From positions 1 to 18,824 of the forward strand of contig DATDCY010000336.1 in assembly GCA_036524115.1 (NCBI GenBank): DNA of 18,824 bases. Reading direction: 5' to 3'. The position numbers and the translations under genes were made by a program. The first letter of the stretch is position 1; the number at the start of each line of letters is the position of its first letter. Under the pieces are notes generated by a model that did not search any database, was not told the origin of the DNA, and saw only the letters and a program-made list of their open reading frames with translations. The stretch comes from a bacterium. Its GTDB lineage: Bacteria; JAUVQV01; DATDCY01. Positions 6,423-13,915 of the stretch are shown piece after piece.

Positions 6423-7127
6423 TCAGATCCTCCGGTCCAGCGCCCGCCGCGCGATCCGGGTCACGAGGACGGTGACGGCGACGGTCGCCGCCAGGCCGAC
6501 GCCGAAGAGCGCCCACTGGGCGGGCGATCGCCGGGCCTCGGCCGCCCCGAGAGTGGCGAGCGACCCGGCGAGCGACCCGAGATAGACGAAGAGCAGCGTC
6601 CCGGGGAGCATGCCGGCCCACGAGGCGAGGACGTAGTCGCGCAGACGCACGCTGGTCAGGCCGTAGGCGTAGTTCAGGAGGTTGAACGGGAACACGGGGG
6701 AGAGGCGCGTCAAGCCGACGATCTTCCAGCCCTCGCGCCCGACCGCCGCGTCGATCGCCGCGAAGCGCGGGTTGCCGGCGATGCGGCGCGCCACCCAGCC
6801 GCGCGCGAGGTGGCGTCCGACGAGGAAGGCCGCGGTGGCCCCGAGCGTCGAGGCGACCGAAACGATCGCCGTCCCCCGCGCGACCCCGTAGATCGCGCCC
6901 GCCCCGAGCCCGAGCACCGAGCCGGGCAGCATCAGGACGCAGGCGGCAACGTAGATGGCGACGAAGGCGACGGCGCCGGCGGGCCCGAGCCCCGCGACCC
7001 ACGCCAGCGCGCGGTGCAGGTGCTCGCCGACGGGAAGCGCCCGCTCCGCCGCGATCAGCCCGATCGCAACCGCGATGAGGGCGGCGAACTTCAGCCGGGC
7101 CGCAGCCGTGGGGGTGATACCGCGCAT
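6423..7127 (-). CDS. TVP38/TMEM64 (DedA-superfamily) membrane protein
   Basis: About 234 residues with several hydrophobic segments. It has the VTT/SNARE-associated signature: AIYVAACVLMLPGSVLGLGAGAIYG (Pro-rich re-entrant region, read in two parts), the middle EGWKIVGLTRLSPVFPFNLLNY, then YVLASWAGMLPGTLLFVYLGS. Homologs are inner-membrane proteins with proposed roles in lipid scrambling or transport. The ATG at 7127 is preferred because the hydrophobic part begins soon after; an alternative ATG lies 18 bases upstream at 7145 and neither has a good Shine-Dalgarno. It is followed by the FAD oxidoreductase and probably cotranscribed with it. Upstream is a palindrome-rich spacer without a clear promoter. 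Confidence 0.88.
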   Translation of the reverse strand: MRGITPTAAARLKFAALIAVAIGLIAAERALPVGEHLHRALAWVAGLGPAGAVAFVAIYVAACVLMLPGSVLGLGAGAIYGVARGTAIVSVASTLGATAAFLVGRHLARGWVARRIAGNPRFAAIDAAVGREGWKIVGLTRLSPVFPFNLLNYAYGLTSVRLRDYVLASWAGMLPGTLLFVYLGSLAGSLATLGAAEARRSPAQWALFGVGLAATVAVTVLVTRIARRALDRRI

Positions 7128-7203
7128 GCAGCTATTGTGCAGCATCGCCGCGGGGCATGTCGAATCGCGAGTGCCGGCCCACATCCGCGCGTACGCGCGG
7201 AGA

Positions 7204-7259
7204 GACTCAAGGCGTATCGACAGGTGCTACCCTGCACGATCCGCGCGCAGGCGCGGATC
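7204..7259. repeat. 56-bp direct repeat, copy 1
   Basis: Starts GACTCAAGGCGTATCGACAG and ends in the hairpin GATCCGCGC-GCAG-GCGCGGATC (perfect 9-bp stem, 4-base loop). It matches copy 2 at 54 of 56 positions; the two differences are adjacent, just before the hairpin. The 3' hairpin resembles REP-type intergenic elements. Confidence 0.85.
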
Positions 7260-7375
7260 AGCAAGAGCAGACGTGTTACCTTTCTTCGTCTTGCCCGGCA
7301 CTTCCTCGTGCCGCGATCGCGGCGCGTGCGTCGCGTGGGTCTTGACAAGTCCTCCTGTGCCGACGTGATCACTTT

Positions 7376-7431
7376 GACTCAAGGCGTATCGACAGGTGCT
7401 ACCCTGCCGGATCCGCGCGCAGGCGCGGATC
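7376..7431. repeat. 56-bp direct repeat, copy 2, overlapping the MFS gene end
   Basis: Same unit as 7204-7259, in the same orientation 172 bp away. On the minus strand its hairpin half encodes the last ten residues (DPRLRADPAG) and its TAG (7401-7399) is the stop codon of the MFS transporter. Confidence 0.85.
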
Positions 7432-8676
7432 GTGTCGCTGCAGCCGTGCGGCCGTCCCCATGATCAGGGCCCCGAGCAGGAAGAGCGCGGAGGTGACCGC
7501 GAAGGTCGCCGCCGGCGAGCCGCTCGCGCGGTAGAGCCAGATGCCGAACGGTCCGCCGATGATTGCGCGCACGCCAACGAGCGCGACGTGCGCCCCCATG
7601 TAGCCGGAGGAGTCGCGCTCGCGCGCGAAGTGGATCGGACCGGTCGTCCAGCCGAGGTTCACCGCGGCCATGCCGACGCCGAAGACGACGAAGGCGGCGA
7701 ACACGGCGCCGACCCCGCGCGCCGCGGCGAGCGCCAGCGGAAACGCGGCCAGGACCGCGAAGGCCAGGCGCGAGACGACGAGCGGGCCGACGCGGTCGAG
7801 CAGCCGGCCGAACGGGTGCGAGAGCACCGCGATCATGGTGTAGTAGATCAGCCCCCGCGCGTTCGCGACGTCGGCGTAGGCCACGTCGAGGCGCTCGACG
7901 AGGAAGACCGGGATGGTCGGTTGCAGCATCATCCAGGCCAGTCCGTAGGCCATGAACCCCATCTCGTAGCGGCGGAAGCCGCGGTCCTCGCGCAGCAGCC
8001 CGAGCGCCCCGGCGAAGGGGCGGCGCAGCGCCCTGGACAGGGACCGCCCGAAACCCGCCGCGAAGAGCGGGCGCTCCCGCGGGTCGCCGGGACGGGCGCG
8101 GAAGCGCACGCGGGCCTGGGCGAGACACGAGAAGAAGCCGCAGACCGCGGCGAGGGCGTAGGCCCAGCGGTAGGCGTCCGGGCGCCAGTCGTAGAGCCGC
8201 CCGATGACGAGGGAGACGGCGATCGTGGTCACCGCCTGCAGCGCGCTGCCGAGGCCGAGCACGCGGCCGCGCTCGGCCGCGGTGAAGTTGCGCTGGAGCA
8301 GCGAGTTGACGGCGGGGACCATCGCGCCGGAGAGGAAGGTCGCCGTGCCGAGCACCGCCGTGAACGCGGCGGCGCTCGTCGCGAGCGACACGAGCAGCAG
8401 CGAGAGCCGGCCGAGGAGGCCGAAGACGAGAAAGGTGGAGGACTTCTCGCGCCCGGCGAGCAGGCCGGACCACCACGCCGCGAAGAGCAGCGCGGCCGTC
8501 GGGCCGACGACGAGCGCCGTCAGCAGCGCGTCCCCGGCGCCGAGGGTCTTCTTGGCGACGTACTCGTTGAGCAGCGAGATGCCGAGGACGACGCCGTCGA
8601 GCACGGCGGCGCGCAGCCAGACGCGCTGGGTGTAGCGCCCGACCCTGCTCGTGGCGCCGAAGGGGGGAAGGGGCAT
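7399..8676 (-). CDS. Major facilitator superfamily transporter
   Basis: A 425-residue polytopic inner-membrane protein with about a dozen hydrophobic segments in two halves. The halves are separated by a basic loop around residues 195-225 (RFRARPGDPRERP). MFS-like features include NFTAAERGRVLGLGSALQA in the first half and GRLLDRVGPLVVSRLAFAVL in the second, close to the GxxxDRxGRR loop motif. Substrate is not predictable from sequence. It starts 30 bp after the hybrid kinase stop and is the last gene of the YedE/TusA/kinase unit. The ATG at 8676 has no strong ribosome site. The C-terminus is unusual: the last ten codons and the stop come from a 56-bp intergenic repeat, so the original tail may have been replaced. 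Confidence 0.85.
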   Translation of the reverse strand: MPLPPFGATSRVGRYTQRVWLRAAVLDGVVLGISLLNEYVAKKTLGAGDALLTALVVGPTAALLFAAWWSGLLAGREKSSTFLVFGLLGRLSLLLVSLATSAAAFTAVLGTATFLSGAMVPAVNSLLQRNFTAAERGRVLGLGSALQAVTTIAVSLVIGRLYDWRPDAYRWAYALAAVCGFFSCLAQARVRFRARPGDPRERPLFAAGFGRSLSRALRRPFAGALGLLREDRGFRRYEMGFMAYGLAWMMLQPTIPVFLVERLDVAYADVANARGLIYYTMIAVLSHPFGRLLDRVGPLVVSRLAFAVLAAFPLALAAARGVGAVFAAFVVFGVGMAAVNLGWTTGPIHFARERDSSGYMGAHVALVGVRAIIGGPFGIWLYRASGSPAATFAVTSALFLLGALIMGTAARLQRHDPRLRADPAG

Positions 8677-8706
8677 GGGCGGAGAGCCGGCGGGAGGGCG
8701 CGCGCC

Positions 8707-10833
8707 CTAGGCGGGGGCGCCGCTGCTCCGGCCGGTCGCCGCGCGCAGCACGTCGGAGAGGTCGCTCAGGCGGTAGGGCTTGGCGATGACACCGCAGAAG
8801 CCGTGCTCCGCGTAGCTGGCCATGATCGGGTCGCTGGAGTACCCGCTCGAGACGATGGCCCGCGCCCTGGGGTCGCGACGGCGCAGTTCGCCGACCGCCT
8901 CCTTGCCGCCCATGCCCCCGGGAATGGTGAGGTCCATGATCACCGCGGCGAACGGCCGCCCGGCGGCACGCGCCTGCTCCCAGGCGGCGAGCGCCGCCGC
9001 GCCGTCCCCGACCGCCTCGGCGTCGTAGCCGAGCGCGCCGAGCATCTGCACGGCGATCTCCCGCACGATGGCCTCGTCGTCCATGACGAGGACGCGCCCG
9101 CGCCCGGCATGGAGCGTCTGTCGCTCCTCCCCCGCGGGCGGCGGCGTCTCGGCGCTGGCGGGCAGGTAGACGGAGAAGGTCGAGCCCCGCCCCGGCTCGG
9201 AGGTCACGAGGATGTGTCCGCCGTGCTGCCGGACGATGGAGTAGCTGACCGCCAGTCCCAGGCCGGTGCCGCCCGCCTTCGTCGTGAAGTAGGGCTCGAA
9301 CATCCGCTGGAGGTCGTCGCGCGGGATGCCGCAGCCGCTGTCCCGCACCGAGATGCGGACGTACGCCCCGGCCCCGAGGATCGGCGCCTCGGCCACCCCC
9401 GAGGGGACGTTGGCGGCCTCCACCCGCACCGTGCCGCCCTCGGGCATGGCCTGCACGGCGTTGAGCACGATGTTGTGCACGACCTGGCCGATCTGCCCCT
9501 CGTCGACCTCGGCGGCCCGGAGCGCGGGGTCGACCGCGACGGCGCAGGTGACCTGCGAGCCGCGGCAGCAGAACGTCGCCTGGTCGCGGATGACGTCGGC
9601 GAGGGCGGTGAGCCGCTTGACCGGGGCGCCGCCGTGCGCGAACGTCAACAGCTGCTGCGTCAGCCTGCGCGCGGCGAGGGTGGCCTTCTCGGCCTCCACA
9701 AGGCGCTCGCGCAGGGGGGGGGGAGGGCCCGCCGTCATCGCCAGGTTGATGTTGCCGAGGACCGCCGTGAGGATGTTGTTGAAGTCGTGGGCGATGCCGC
9801 CCGCGAGCAGGCCGACGGACTCGAGCTTCTCGCGCCGGCGCAGCTCCTCCTCGAGGATCTCCTTGTCCGTGACGTCCCGGAGGATCCCGCGGATGCCGAT
9901 GGGGCGGCCCTGGTCGCGCACGAGGCTGACGTCGCCCTCGAGCACGACCTTGCGGCCGCCCTTCGCCAGGAGCATCGTGTGCACCTTGCCGCCGCTGCCG
10001 CCGCCGAGCAGCGTGGCGATGCGGTTGCGGCACCCGTCGTCGCACTCGGGGTGGAGCAGGTCGCTGAGGGAAAGGCGCGCGCTCTCCTCCTCGGTGTACC
10101 CGAGCGTGCGGCACCAGGCGGGGTTGACGTACTCGAGGGAGCCGTCGAGCCGCGCGCTCATGATCAGGTCGGTCGTCGTCTCGAACAGGTCGCGGTAGCG
10201 CTCCTCGCTCGCCTGCAGCGCGTTGCCCGCGTTGATCCGGTCGGTGATGTCGGCGTAGACGAGGACGGCGCCCGTGACCTCCCCCGCGGCGTTGCGCAGC
10301 GCGGTCTCGACGACGTCGTAGTGCCGTCCGCCCACGGGCCAGTCCGCGAAGCGGAAGGCCTCCCCCGTGCGGAACGTGCCCATGAACGGGCAGGGCCGCT
10401 CCGGCCGGTCGCTCTTGCAGACGACGTCGCGGCAGCAGCGGCCGAGGACCTCGGTCTCGGGGATGCCGGCCGCGAACTGCTCGCGCAGCTTCTCGTTGCT
10501 CGCCAGGATGCGCTGCTCCCGGTCGATGACCAGCACGCCGAGCCCCGCGGAGTCGAAGATGGCGCGCAGCTCCTCGCGCGCGAAGCGCAGCTGCTCGTTG
10601 GTCTGCTGCAGGTGCGCCAGCACCTGCCGGAAGGAGCCCGCGACGATCCCGATCGGGTCGAGCGCGATGAGCGTCTCGTCGTCGAGCTCCTCGGGGCGCA
10701 GGGGCGCAGTCCCCATGACCCGCAGCAGCTCGTCGATCTTGTCACGGATGTAGTGTATCGAGCGCTCATGCAGCGCGCGCAGCCGCGCGACCTCGGCGGC
10801 GGTTCCGGCGGCGGCGTCCTTCGGGTCAGCCAC
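8707..10833 (-). CDS. PAS-PAS hybrid sensor histidine kinase with receiver domain
   Basis: 708 residues, no membrane segment, so a cytoplasmic sensor. Order: N-terminal helical region (1-88); PAS 1 (~89-198) with a Cys-rich insert GRCCRDVVCKSDRPERPCPF (Cys133, 134, 139, 148); PAS 2 (~211-324); HisKA with GGIAHDFNNILTAVLGN (phosphoacceptor His349); HATPase with N box QVVHNIVLNAVQAM, G1 DSGCGIP, F box FEPYFTTK and G2 GGTGLGLAVSYS; then a receiver (~578-698) with acidic pair DDE, phosphoacceptor Asp634 (IMDLTIPGGMGG) and Lys685 (AKPY). The His box class is typical of hybrid kinases that pass phosphate to their own receiver. The GTG start at 10833 overlaps the TusA-like stop by 8 bp, implying translational coupling. 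The Cys cluster suggests redox or metal sensing, but this is inference. A run of ten C lies in the coding strand between the His box and ATPase domain. Confidence 0.92.
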   Translation of the reverse strand: MADPKDAAAGTAAEVARLRALHERSIHYIRDKIDELLRVMGTAPLRPEELDDETLIALDPIGIVAGSFRQVLAHLQQTNEQLRFAREELRAIFDSAGLGVLVIDREQRILASNEKLREQFAAGIPETEVLGRCCRDVVCKSDRPERPCPFMGTFRTGEAFRFADWPVGGRHYDVVETALRNAAGEVTGAVLVYADITDRINAGNALQASEERYRDLFETTTDLIMSARLDGSLEYVNPAWCRTLGYTEEESARLSLSDLLHPECDDGCRNRIATLLGGGSGGKVHTMLLAKGGRKVVLEGDVSLVRDQGRPIGIRGILRDVTDKEILEEELRRREKLESVGLLAGGIAHDFNNILTAVLGNINLAMTAGPPPPLRERLVEAEKATLAARRLTQQLLTFAHGGAPVKRLTALADVIRDQATFCCRGSQVTCAVAVDPALRAAEVDEGQIGQVVHNIVLNAVQAMPEGGTVRVEAANVPSGVAEAPILGAGAYVRISVRDSGCGIPRDDLQRMFEPYFTTKAGGTGLGLAVSYSIVRQHGGHILVTSEPGRGSTFSVYLPASAETPPPAGEERQTLHAGRGRVLVMDDEAIVREIAVQMLGALGYDAEAVGDGAAALAAWEQARAAGRPFAAVIMDLTIPGGMGGKEAVGELRRRDPRARAIVSSGYSSDPIMASYAEHGFCGVIAKPYRLSDLSDVLRAATGRSSGAPA
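9714..9723 (-). repeat. Homopolymer C10 (G10 on plus) inside the kinase gene
   Basis: Ten consecutive C on the coding strand make the PPPP-L stretch near residues 370-374, just after the HisKA helix. A one-base slip would shift the frame before the ATPase and receiver domains. The frame is intact in this sequence. Confidence 0.9.
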
Positions 10834-11062
10834 GGCGCAGTTCGATCGCGTAGCAGCCGCCGCGGCGCTCGACCGTCGCGGCGTACCCCATGTTGCGTGC
10901 GCTCTCGGGGATGGTCGTGATGCAGTCGCGGTTGTCGGTGAGAAACACCAGGCGTGCACGCCCCTCCCGCAGGGCCGGCTCGTGCGCGTTCATCTCGCGC
11001 AGGGCGATGAGCAGCGTCGAGGGGCAGATCTGCCCGCGGATGTCGAACTCGATGGTCTCCAT
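10826..11062 (-). CDS. TusA/SirA-like sulfur-carrier protein, CPST variant
   Basis: A 78-residue single-domain protein of the TusA/YedF-N family: beta-strand IEFDIRGQICPSTLL with the conserved Cys13-Pro14, then LVFLTDNRDCITTIPESARN and a final beta hairpin. TusA-type Cys carries persulfide in sulfur relay; YedF-type relatives are linked to selenium metabolism. The usual CPxP motif is CPST here, so the second Pro is missing; a second Cys (in NRDC) and a third (GGCYAIELR) are present. The ATG at 11062 is preceded by GAGGTGA, and the stop of the upstream transporter overlaps that site. The kinase start overlaps its own stop. It probably hands sulfur or selenium from the YedE-type transporter to cytoplasmic acceptors; this is inference from context. 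Confidence 0.88.
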   Translation of the reverse strand: METIEFDIRGQICPSTLLIALREMNAHEPALREGRARLVFLTDNRDCITTIPESARNMGYAATVERRGGCYAIELRRG

Positions 11063-11064
11063 GG

Positions 11065-12207
11065 TCACCTCGCGCGCGGCGGTGGCGTCGTCCCCGGGAC
11101 CACCACGGTCGTCAGCAGCCGCCCGCCGACCCAGGCGCCCGGGAACAGGCCGGCGAGGAAGAGGAAGCTGGAGGCGGCGAGCATCGGCAGGCCGCCGAGC
11201 AGGTGCCAGACGTTGCACGTGGGCGCCATGCGCGAGGCCAGGCCCATGGCGACCCCGCCGGCAAACCCCGAGATCAGCTGGCGCCGGGGGACGCCGCGGC
11301 CGAGGCGCCATTCGCCGAGCGCCAGCGCGGAGAGCGCGGCCCCGAGGACGATCCCGGCCACGAGCGGGTACTGGATCGCGGCCAGCGCGTCGAACTGCGG
11401 GCCGGGGCCGCCGGCGAGCAGCTCGCCGGTCAGCGGGTGACGGTAGGAGAGCGGCGTGGTCTTGAAGAGCGCCAGGCCGGCGAAGTGCCCCGGGGCCGCC
11501 AGTCGCTCGAGCCACGCGCCGATCTTGGCGTACGAGGTGGTCACGCCCAGCGGCAGGCCGACGACGACGGCGGAGGTGGCGGTGAGGGCGGCGAGCGCGA
11601 GGCCCGCGAGCCACGGCTGGAGGTGGCCGGCGGCCGCCGAGACGACCTGCAGCTTGGCATGGGCACCGCGGCGCAGCAGCAGGACCGCGCCGGCGACGGC
11701 GACGAGCGCCACCGGGATCGTCGGCGTGACGCCGAGGATCTCGGGCAGCGTCACCTTGCCGGGAAAGAACGTCGCGCGTCGCAGGAAGACGGACCAGAAG
11801 GGGTAGACCTCGGCGTAGGCGGCGCTGCCGGCGATCAGCCCGAGAAACGCCGTCGCGCTGACGAGGCTGCCGGCGCCCATGCGGTAGAGCGTGCCGACGA
11901 CGCAGCCGCCGGCGAGCACCATGCCGACGCCGAAGAGGATGCCGCCGACGACGTTGGCGGCGGTCGGCGCGTAGAAGAGCGGGAAGGGATAGTTCGGGAG
12001 CAGGCCGGCCAGGCGGGCCGCCTCGAAGAGCACCATTGTCGCGAGCACCGCCAGCGCCAGCGCGCGCAGCCCGCCGGTGCGGCGGAAGAGGAACAGGTCC
12101 CGGAACGTGCCGGCGAGGCAGAAGTCCGCGCGGTGCATGACCGCCCCGGCCGCCAGCCCGAGGGCCAGCGACGCGAGGGCGACAAGCAGATAGGTGTTCC
12201 CTGCCAT
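11065..12207 (-). CDS. YeeE/YedE-family transporter (TsuA-like thiosulfate or selenium-related)
   Basis: 380 residues, strongly hydrophobic, in two homologous halves. Three Cys lie in the family positions: DFCLAGTFRDL (Cys30), AGGCVVGTLYRMGAGS (Cys102) and MAPTCNVWHLLGGLP (Cys331). In thiosulfate importer TsuA three such Cys line the substrate path. Relatives called YedE are associated with selenium use. A TusA-like gene follows immediately, as in both the TsuA-TsuB and YedE-YedF arrangements, so the cargo could be thiosulfate or a selenium compound; the presence of selenoproteins in this window leaves both open. The ATG at 12207 is used because the first membrane helix starts right after it. 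A TTGACA lies 35-40 bp upstream, suggesting its own promoter. The mtgA gene is 96 bp upstream on the same strand. Confidence 0.88.
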   Translation of the reverse strand: MAGNTYLLVALASLALGLAAGAVMHRADFCLAGTFRDLFLFRRTGGLRALALAVLATMVLFEAARLAGLLPNYPFPLFYAPTAANVVGGILFGVGMVLAGGCVVGTLYRMGAGSLVSATAFLGLIAGSAAYAEVYPFWSVFLRRATFFPGKVTLPEILGVTPTIPVALVAVAGAVLLLRRGAHAKLQVVSAAAGHLQPWLAGLALAALTATSAVVVGLPLGVTTSYAKIGAWLERLAAPGHFAGLALFKTTPLSYRHPLTGELLAGGPGPQFDALAAIQYPLVAGIVLGAALSALALGEWRLGRGVPRRQLISGFAGGVAMGLASRMAPTCNVWHLLGGLPMLAASSFLFLAGLFPGAWVGGRLLTTVVVPGTTPPPRAR

Positions 12208-12216
12208 TTCACCGCG

Positions 12217-12247
12217 TATTTAGCGGCGTCGCGGCGCCATCTGTCAA
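12217..12247 (-). promoter_or_regulatory. Possible promoter for the YedE/TusA/kinase/MFS unit
   Basis: Reading the minus strand, TTGACA (reverse complement of 12242-12247) is followed after 19 bp by TAAATA (reverse complement of 12217-12222). The spacer is long and the -10 weak. The predicted start of transcription would be a few bases from the ATG at 12207. Confidence 0.35.
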
Positions 12248-12303
12248 GATTCGCGCGCCGTGTGCGCGCCGCGACAGGCGCGACGGAAGTCTGCGGAAAG
12301 CGG

Positions 12304-13041
12304 CTACGGCGCGCGCACCTGCTCCATGCGGGCGCGGATCACGTCGCTCCGGCGCGCGAGGTAGCCGGTGACGCCGCGTCGCTCGTAGAAACGCGGGTTC
12401 GGAATCATGGCCGCGAGGCGGGCCGCCTGCTCCGCCGTCAGCTCCGCCGCGCCGGCGCCGAAGTACCTCCGCGCCGCGGCCTCGGCGCCGTACGTGCGCT
12501 CGCCCCATTCGATGACGTTGAGGTACAGCTCGAGGATCCGCCGCTTGTCGAGCGCCGCCTCGAGCATCAGCGCGATGAGCGCCTCCTGCCCCTTGCGCGC
12601 CCAGGAGCGTCGCCCGGAGAGGAAGAGGTTCTTGGCGAGCTGCTGGGTGATCGTCGAGGCGCCGCGGACGACCCGCCCGCGCGCCTCGTTGCGCTCGCGC
12701 GCCTTCCCGATCTCCTCCCAGTCGAAGCCCTCGTGGGAGAGGAACTTCGCGTCCTCCGCGGCGACGACCGCGCGCTTGAGCTGGAGGGAAATGCGCCCGT
12801 AGGGTACCCAGGTCTGGTCGAGCGCCGCGCTCGGGTCCCGCCGGCGCAGCTCGGCGAGCCGGGCGCGCATGAAGGCCGTCGTCCCCGGGGCGTGGGTGCG
12901 CCACCAGAGGATGCGCGCGAAGAACGAGCCCTCGTAGAGCAGAAGGGCTGCCGCGAGCAGCAGCGCCGCGCGGAACACGTGCCGGCGCAGGGGCGTCCGC
13001 GACGCGCCGGGGCGCGGGACCGCTTCGTCGGGCGGGGTCAT
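12304..13041 (-). CDS. mtgA: Monofunctional peptidoglycan glycosyltransferase MtgA
   Basis: 245 residues. It polymerises lipid II into glycan strands at the inner membrane. One N-terminal membrane anchor (residues ~25-45, [15 protein letters not shown]) precedes the GT51 domain. All five family motifs are visible: [13 protein letters not shown] with catalytic Glu, [48 protein letters not shown] and [11 protein letters not shown]. No transpeptidase domain follows, so it is the monofunctional type, and length is normal for MtgA. The ATG at 13041 follows GAGGA by 6 bases. It is divergent from rph, with a 134 bp spacer carrying promoters for both. Confidence 0.95.
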   Translation of the reverse strand: MTPPDEAVPRPGASRTPLRRHVFRAALLLAAALLLYEGSFFARILWWRTHAPGTTAFMRARLAELRRRDPSAALDQTWVPYGRISLQLKRAVVAAEDAKFLSHEGFDWEEIGKARERNEARGRVVRGASTITQQLAKNLFLSGRRSWARKGQEALIALMLEAALDKRRILELYLNVIEWGERTYGAEAAARRYFGAGAAELTAEQAARLAAMIPNPRFYERRGVTGYLARRSDVIRARMEQVRAP

Positions 13042-13047
13042 GCCCGT

Positions 13048-13076
13048 CCTCTACCGGCGCCGGCGGGGATTGTCAA
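13048..13076 (-). promoter_or_regulatory. Possible mtgA promoter
   Basis: Minus-strand TTGACA (reverse complement of 13071-13076), a 17-bp spacer and TAGAGG (reverse complement of 13048-13053) lie immediately before the start at 13041. The -35 is perfect and the -10 poor; the -10 bases overlap the GAGGA that could instead be the ribosome site. Confidence 0.35.
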
Positions 13077-13084
13077 CGTTCGTT

Positions 13085-13148
13085 GCCCCTCTTTGGCAAG
13101 AGGCGGGGGGCGGGGGTATTTTCGCGCCCGCGCCCGTTGCGGTATCAT
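13085..13148 (+). promoter_or_regulatory. Possible rph promoter and a small inverted repeat
   Basis: TATCAT at 13143-13148 is a 5/6 match to the -10 consensus, 27 bp before the rph ATG. The -35 region (TTTTCG around 13119-13124) is poor. Further upstream CCTCTT-TGGC-AAGAGG (about 13087-13102) forms a 6-bp stem with a 4-base loop. The repeat could be an operator or the tail of a short leader; nothing decides between these. Confidence 0.35.
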
Positions 13149-13175
13149 GCGCGCTCACCACACGAAGGAGCCTGC

Positions 13176-13913
13176 ATGAAGCGAAGCGACGGACGCGAAC
13201 CGCACGAGCTGCGCCCTGTGAAAATCCAGACGGGGTTCCAGCGCAACGCCGAGGGCTCCGCCCTGATCACCGTGGGCGGGACGACGGTCCTCTGCGCGGC
13301 GAGCGTCGAGGACAAGGTCCCCCAGTTCCTGCGCAACACGGGGCGCGGGTGGGTGACGGCCGAGTACGCCATGCTGCCGCGCGCGACGAACACCCGCATG
13401 CAGCGCGAATCGAGCGCCGGGAAGGTGGGCGGGCGCACGCACGAGATCCAGCGGCTCATCGGCCGCTCGCTGCGGGCGGTGACCGACCTGGCGGCGTTCG
13501 GCGAGCGCACCCTCTGGGTCGACTGCGACGTGCTCGAGGCCGACGGCGGCACGCGCACCGCCTCGATCACCGGGGCCTTCGTGGCGGTCGCGCTCGCCTT
13601 CGAGAAGTTGCGCGCCGCAGGGAAGATCGCGCGCGTGCCGCTGGTCGACCACGTGGCGGCGGTCAGCGTCGGGGTGATCGACGACGAGGTGCGCCTCGAC
13701 CTCTGCTACGAGGAGGACTCGCGCGCCGAGGTCGACATGAACGTCGTCATGACCGGCTCGGGGAGGCTCGTCGAGATCCAGGGGACCGCAGAGGGGGCGC
13801 CCTTCTCGTGGCACCGCCTCGACGAGATGGGCTCGGCGGGGCGCGCCGGCATCCGCGAACTGGTTGCGTTGCAGGCCGAAGTGCTCGGGCCTCTGGCGGT
13901 CGGGAAGAAGTAG
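13176..13913 (+). CDS. rph: Ribonuclease PH
   Basis: 245 residues, the normal length. This phosphorolytic 3'-5' exoribonuclease trims tRNA 3' ends. Family features are [34 protein letters not shown], the [15 protein letters not shown] segment, [17 protein letters not shown] with the phosphate-binding Arg, [20 protein letters not shown] and [26 protein letters not shown] lies five bases before the ATG, which fixes the start. rdgB begins 2 bp after its stop, the rph-rdgB pairing seen in many bacteria. A tRNA gene lies downstream. Confidence 0.97.
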   Translation: MKRSDGREPHELRPVKIQTGFQRNAEGSALITVGGTTVLCAASVEDKVPQFLRNTGRGWVTAEYAMLPRATNTRMQRESSAGKVGGRTHEIQRLIGRSLRAVTDLAAFGERTLWVDCDVLEADGGTRTASITGAFVAVALAFEKLRAAGKIARVPLVDHVAAVSVGVIDDEVRLDLCYEEDSRAEVDMNVVMTGSGRLVEIQGTAEGAPFSWHRLDEMGSAGRAGIRELVALQAEVLGPLAVGKK

Positions 13914-13915
13914 GG

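Larger units (their letters stand above)
7185..7431. repeat. Palindrome-rich spacer with short inverted repeats
   Basis: A dense set of perfect palindromes lies here: CCGCGCGTACGCGCGG at 7185-7200; the hairpins inside the two 56-bp repeats at 7238-7259 and 7410-7431; CGGCAC-TTCCTC-GTGCCG at 7296-7313; CCGCGATCGCGG at 7311-7322; and GTGATCAC at 7365-7372. No gene is visible between 7128 and 7398. A TTGACA on plus at 7342-7347 has no usable -10 or gene after it. Confidence 0.6.

Noticed and set aside
7342-7347. Plus-strand promoter at TTGACA in the palindrome-rich spacer
   Set aside because: No -10 at suitable distance and no plus-strand gene downstream.
7185-7431. CRISPR array
   Set aside because: Only two repeat copies, 172 bp apart, with an internal hairpin and no regular spacers.
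7379-10920. Very long plus-strand open frames opposite the MFS and kinase genes
   Set aside because: Low-complexity Arg/Gly/Ala/Asp translations without motifs, antisense to genes with clear domains; typical shadows in high-GC DNA.
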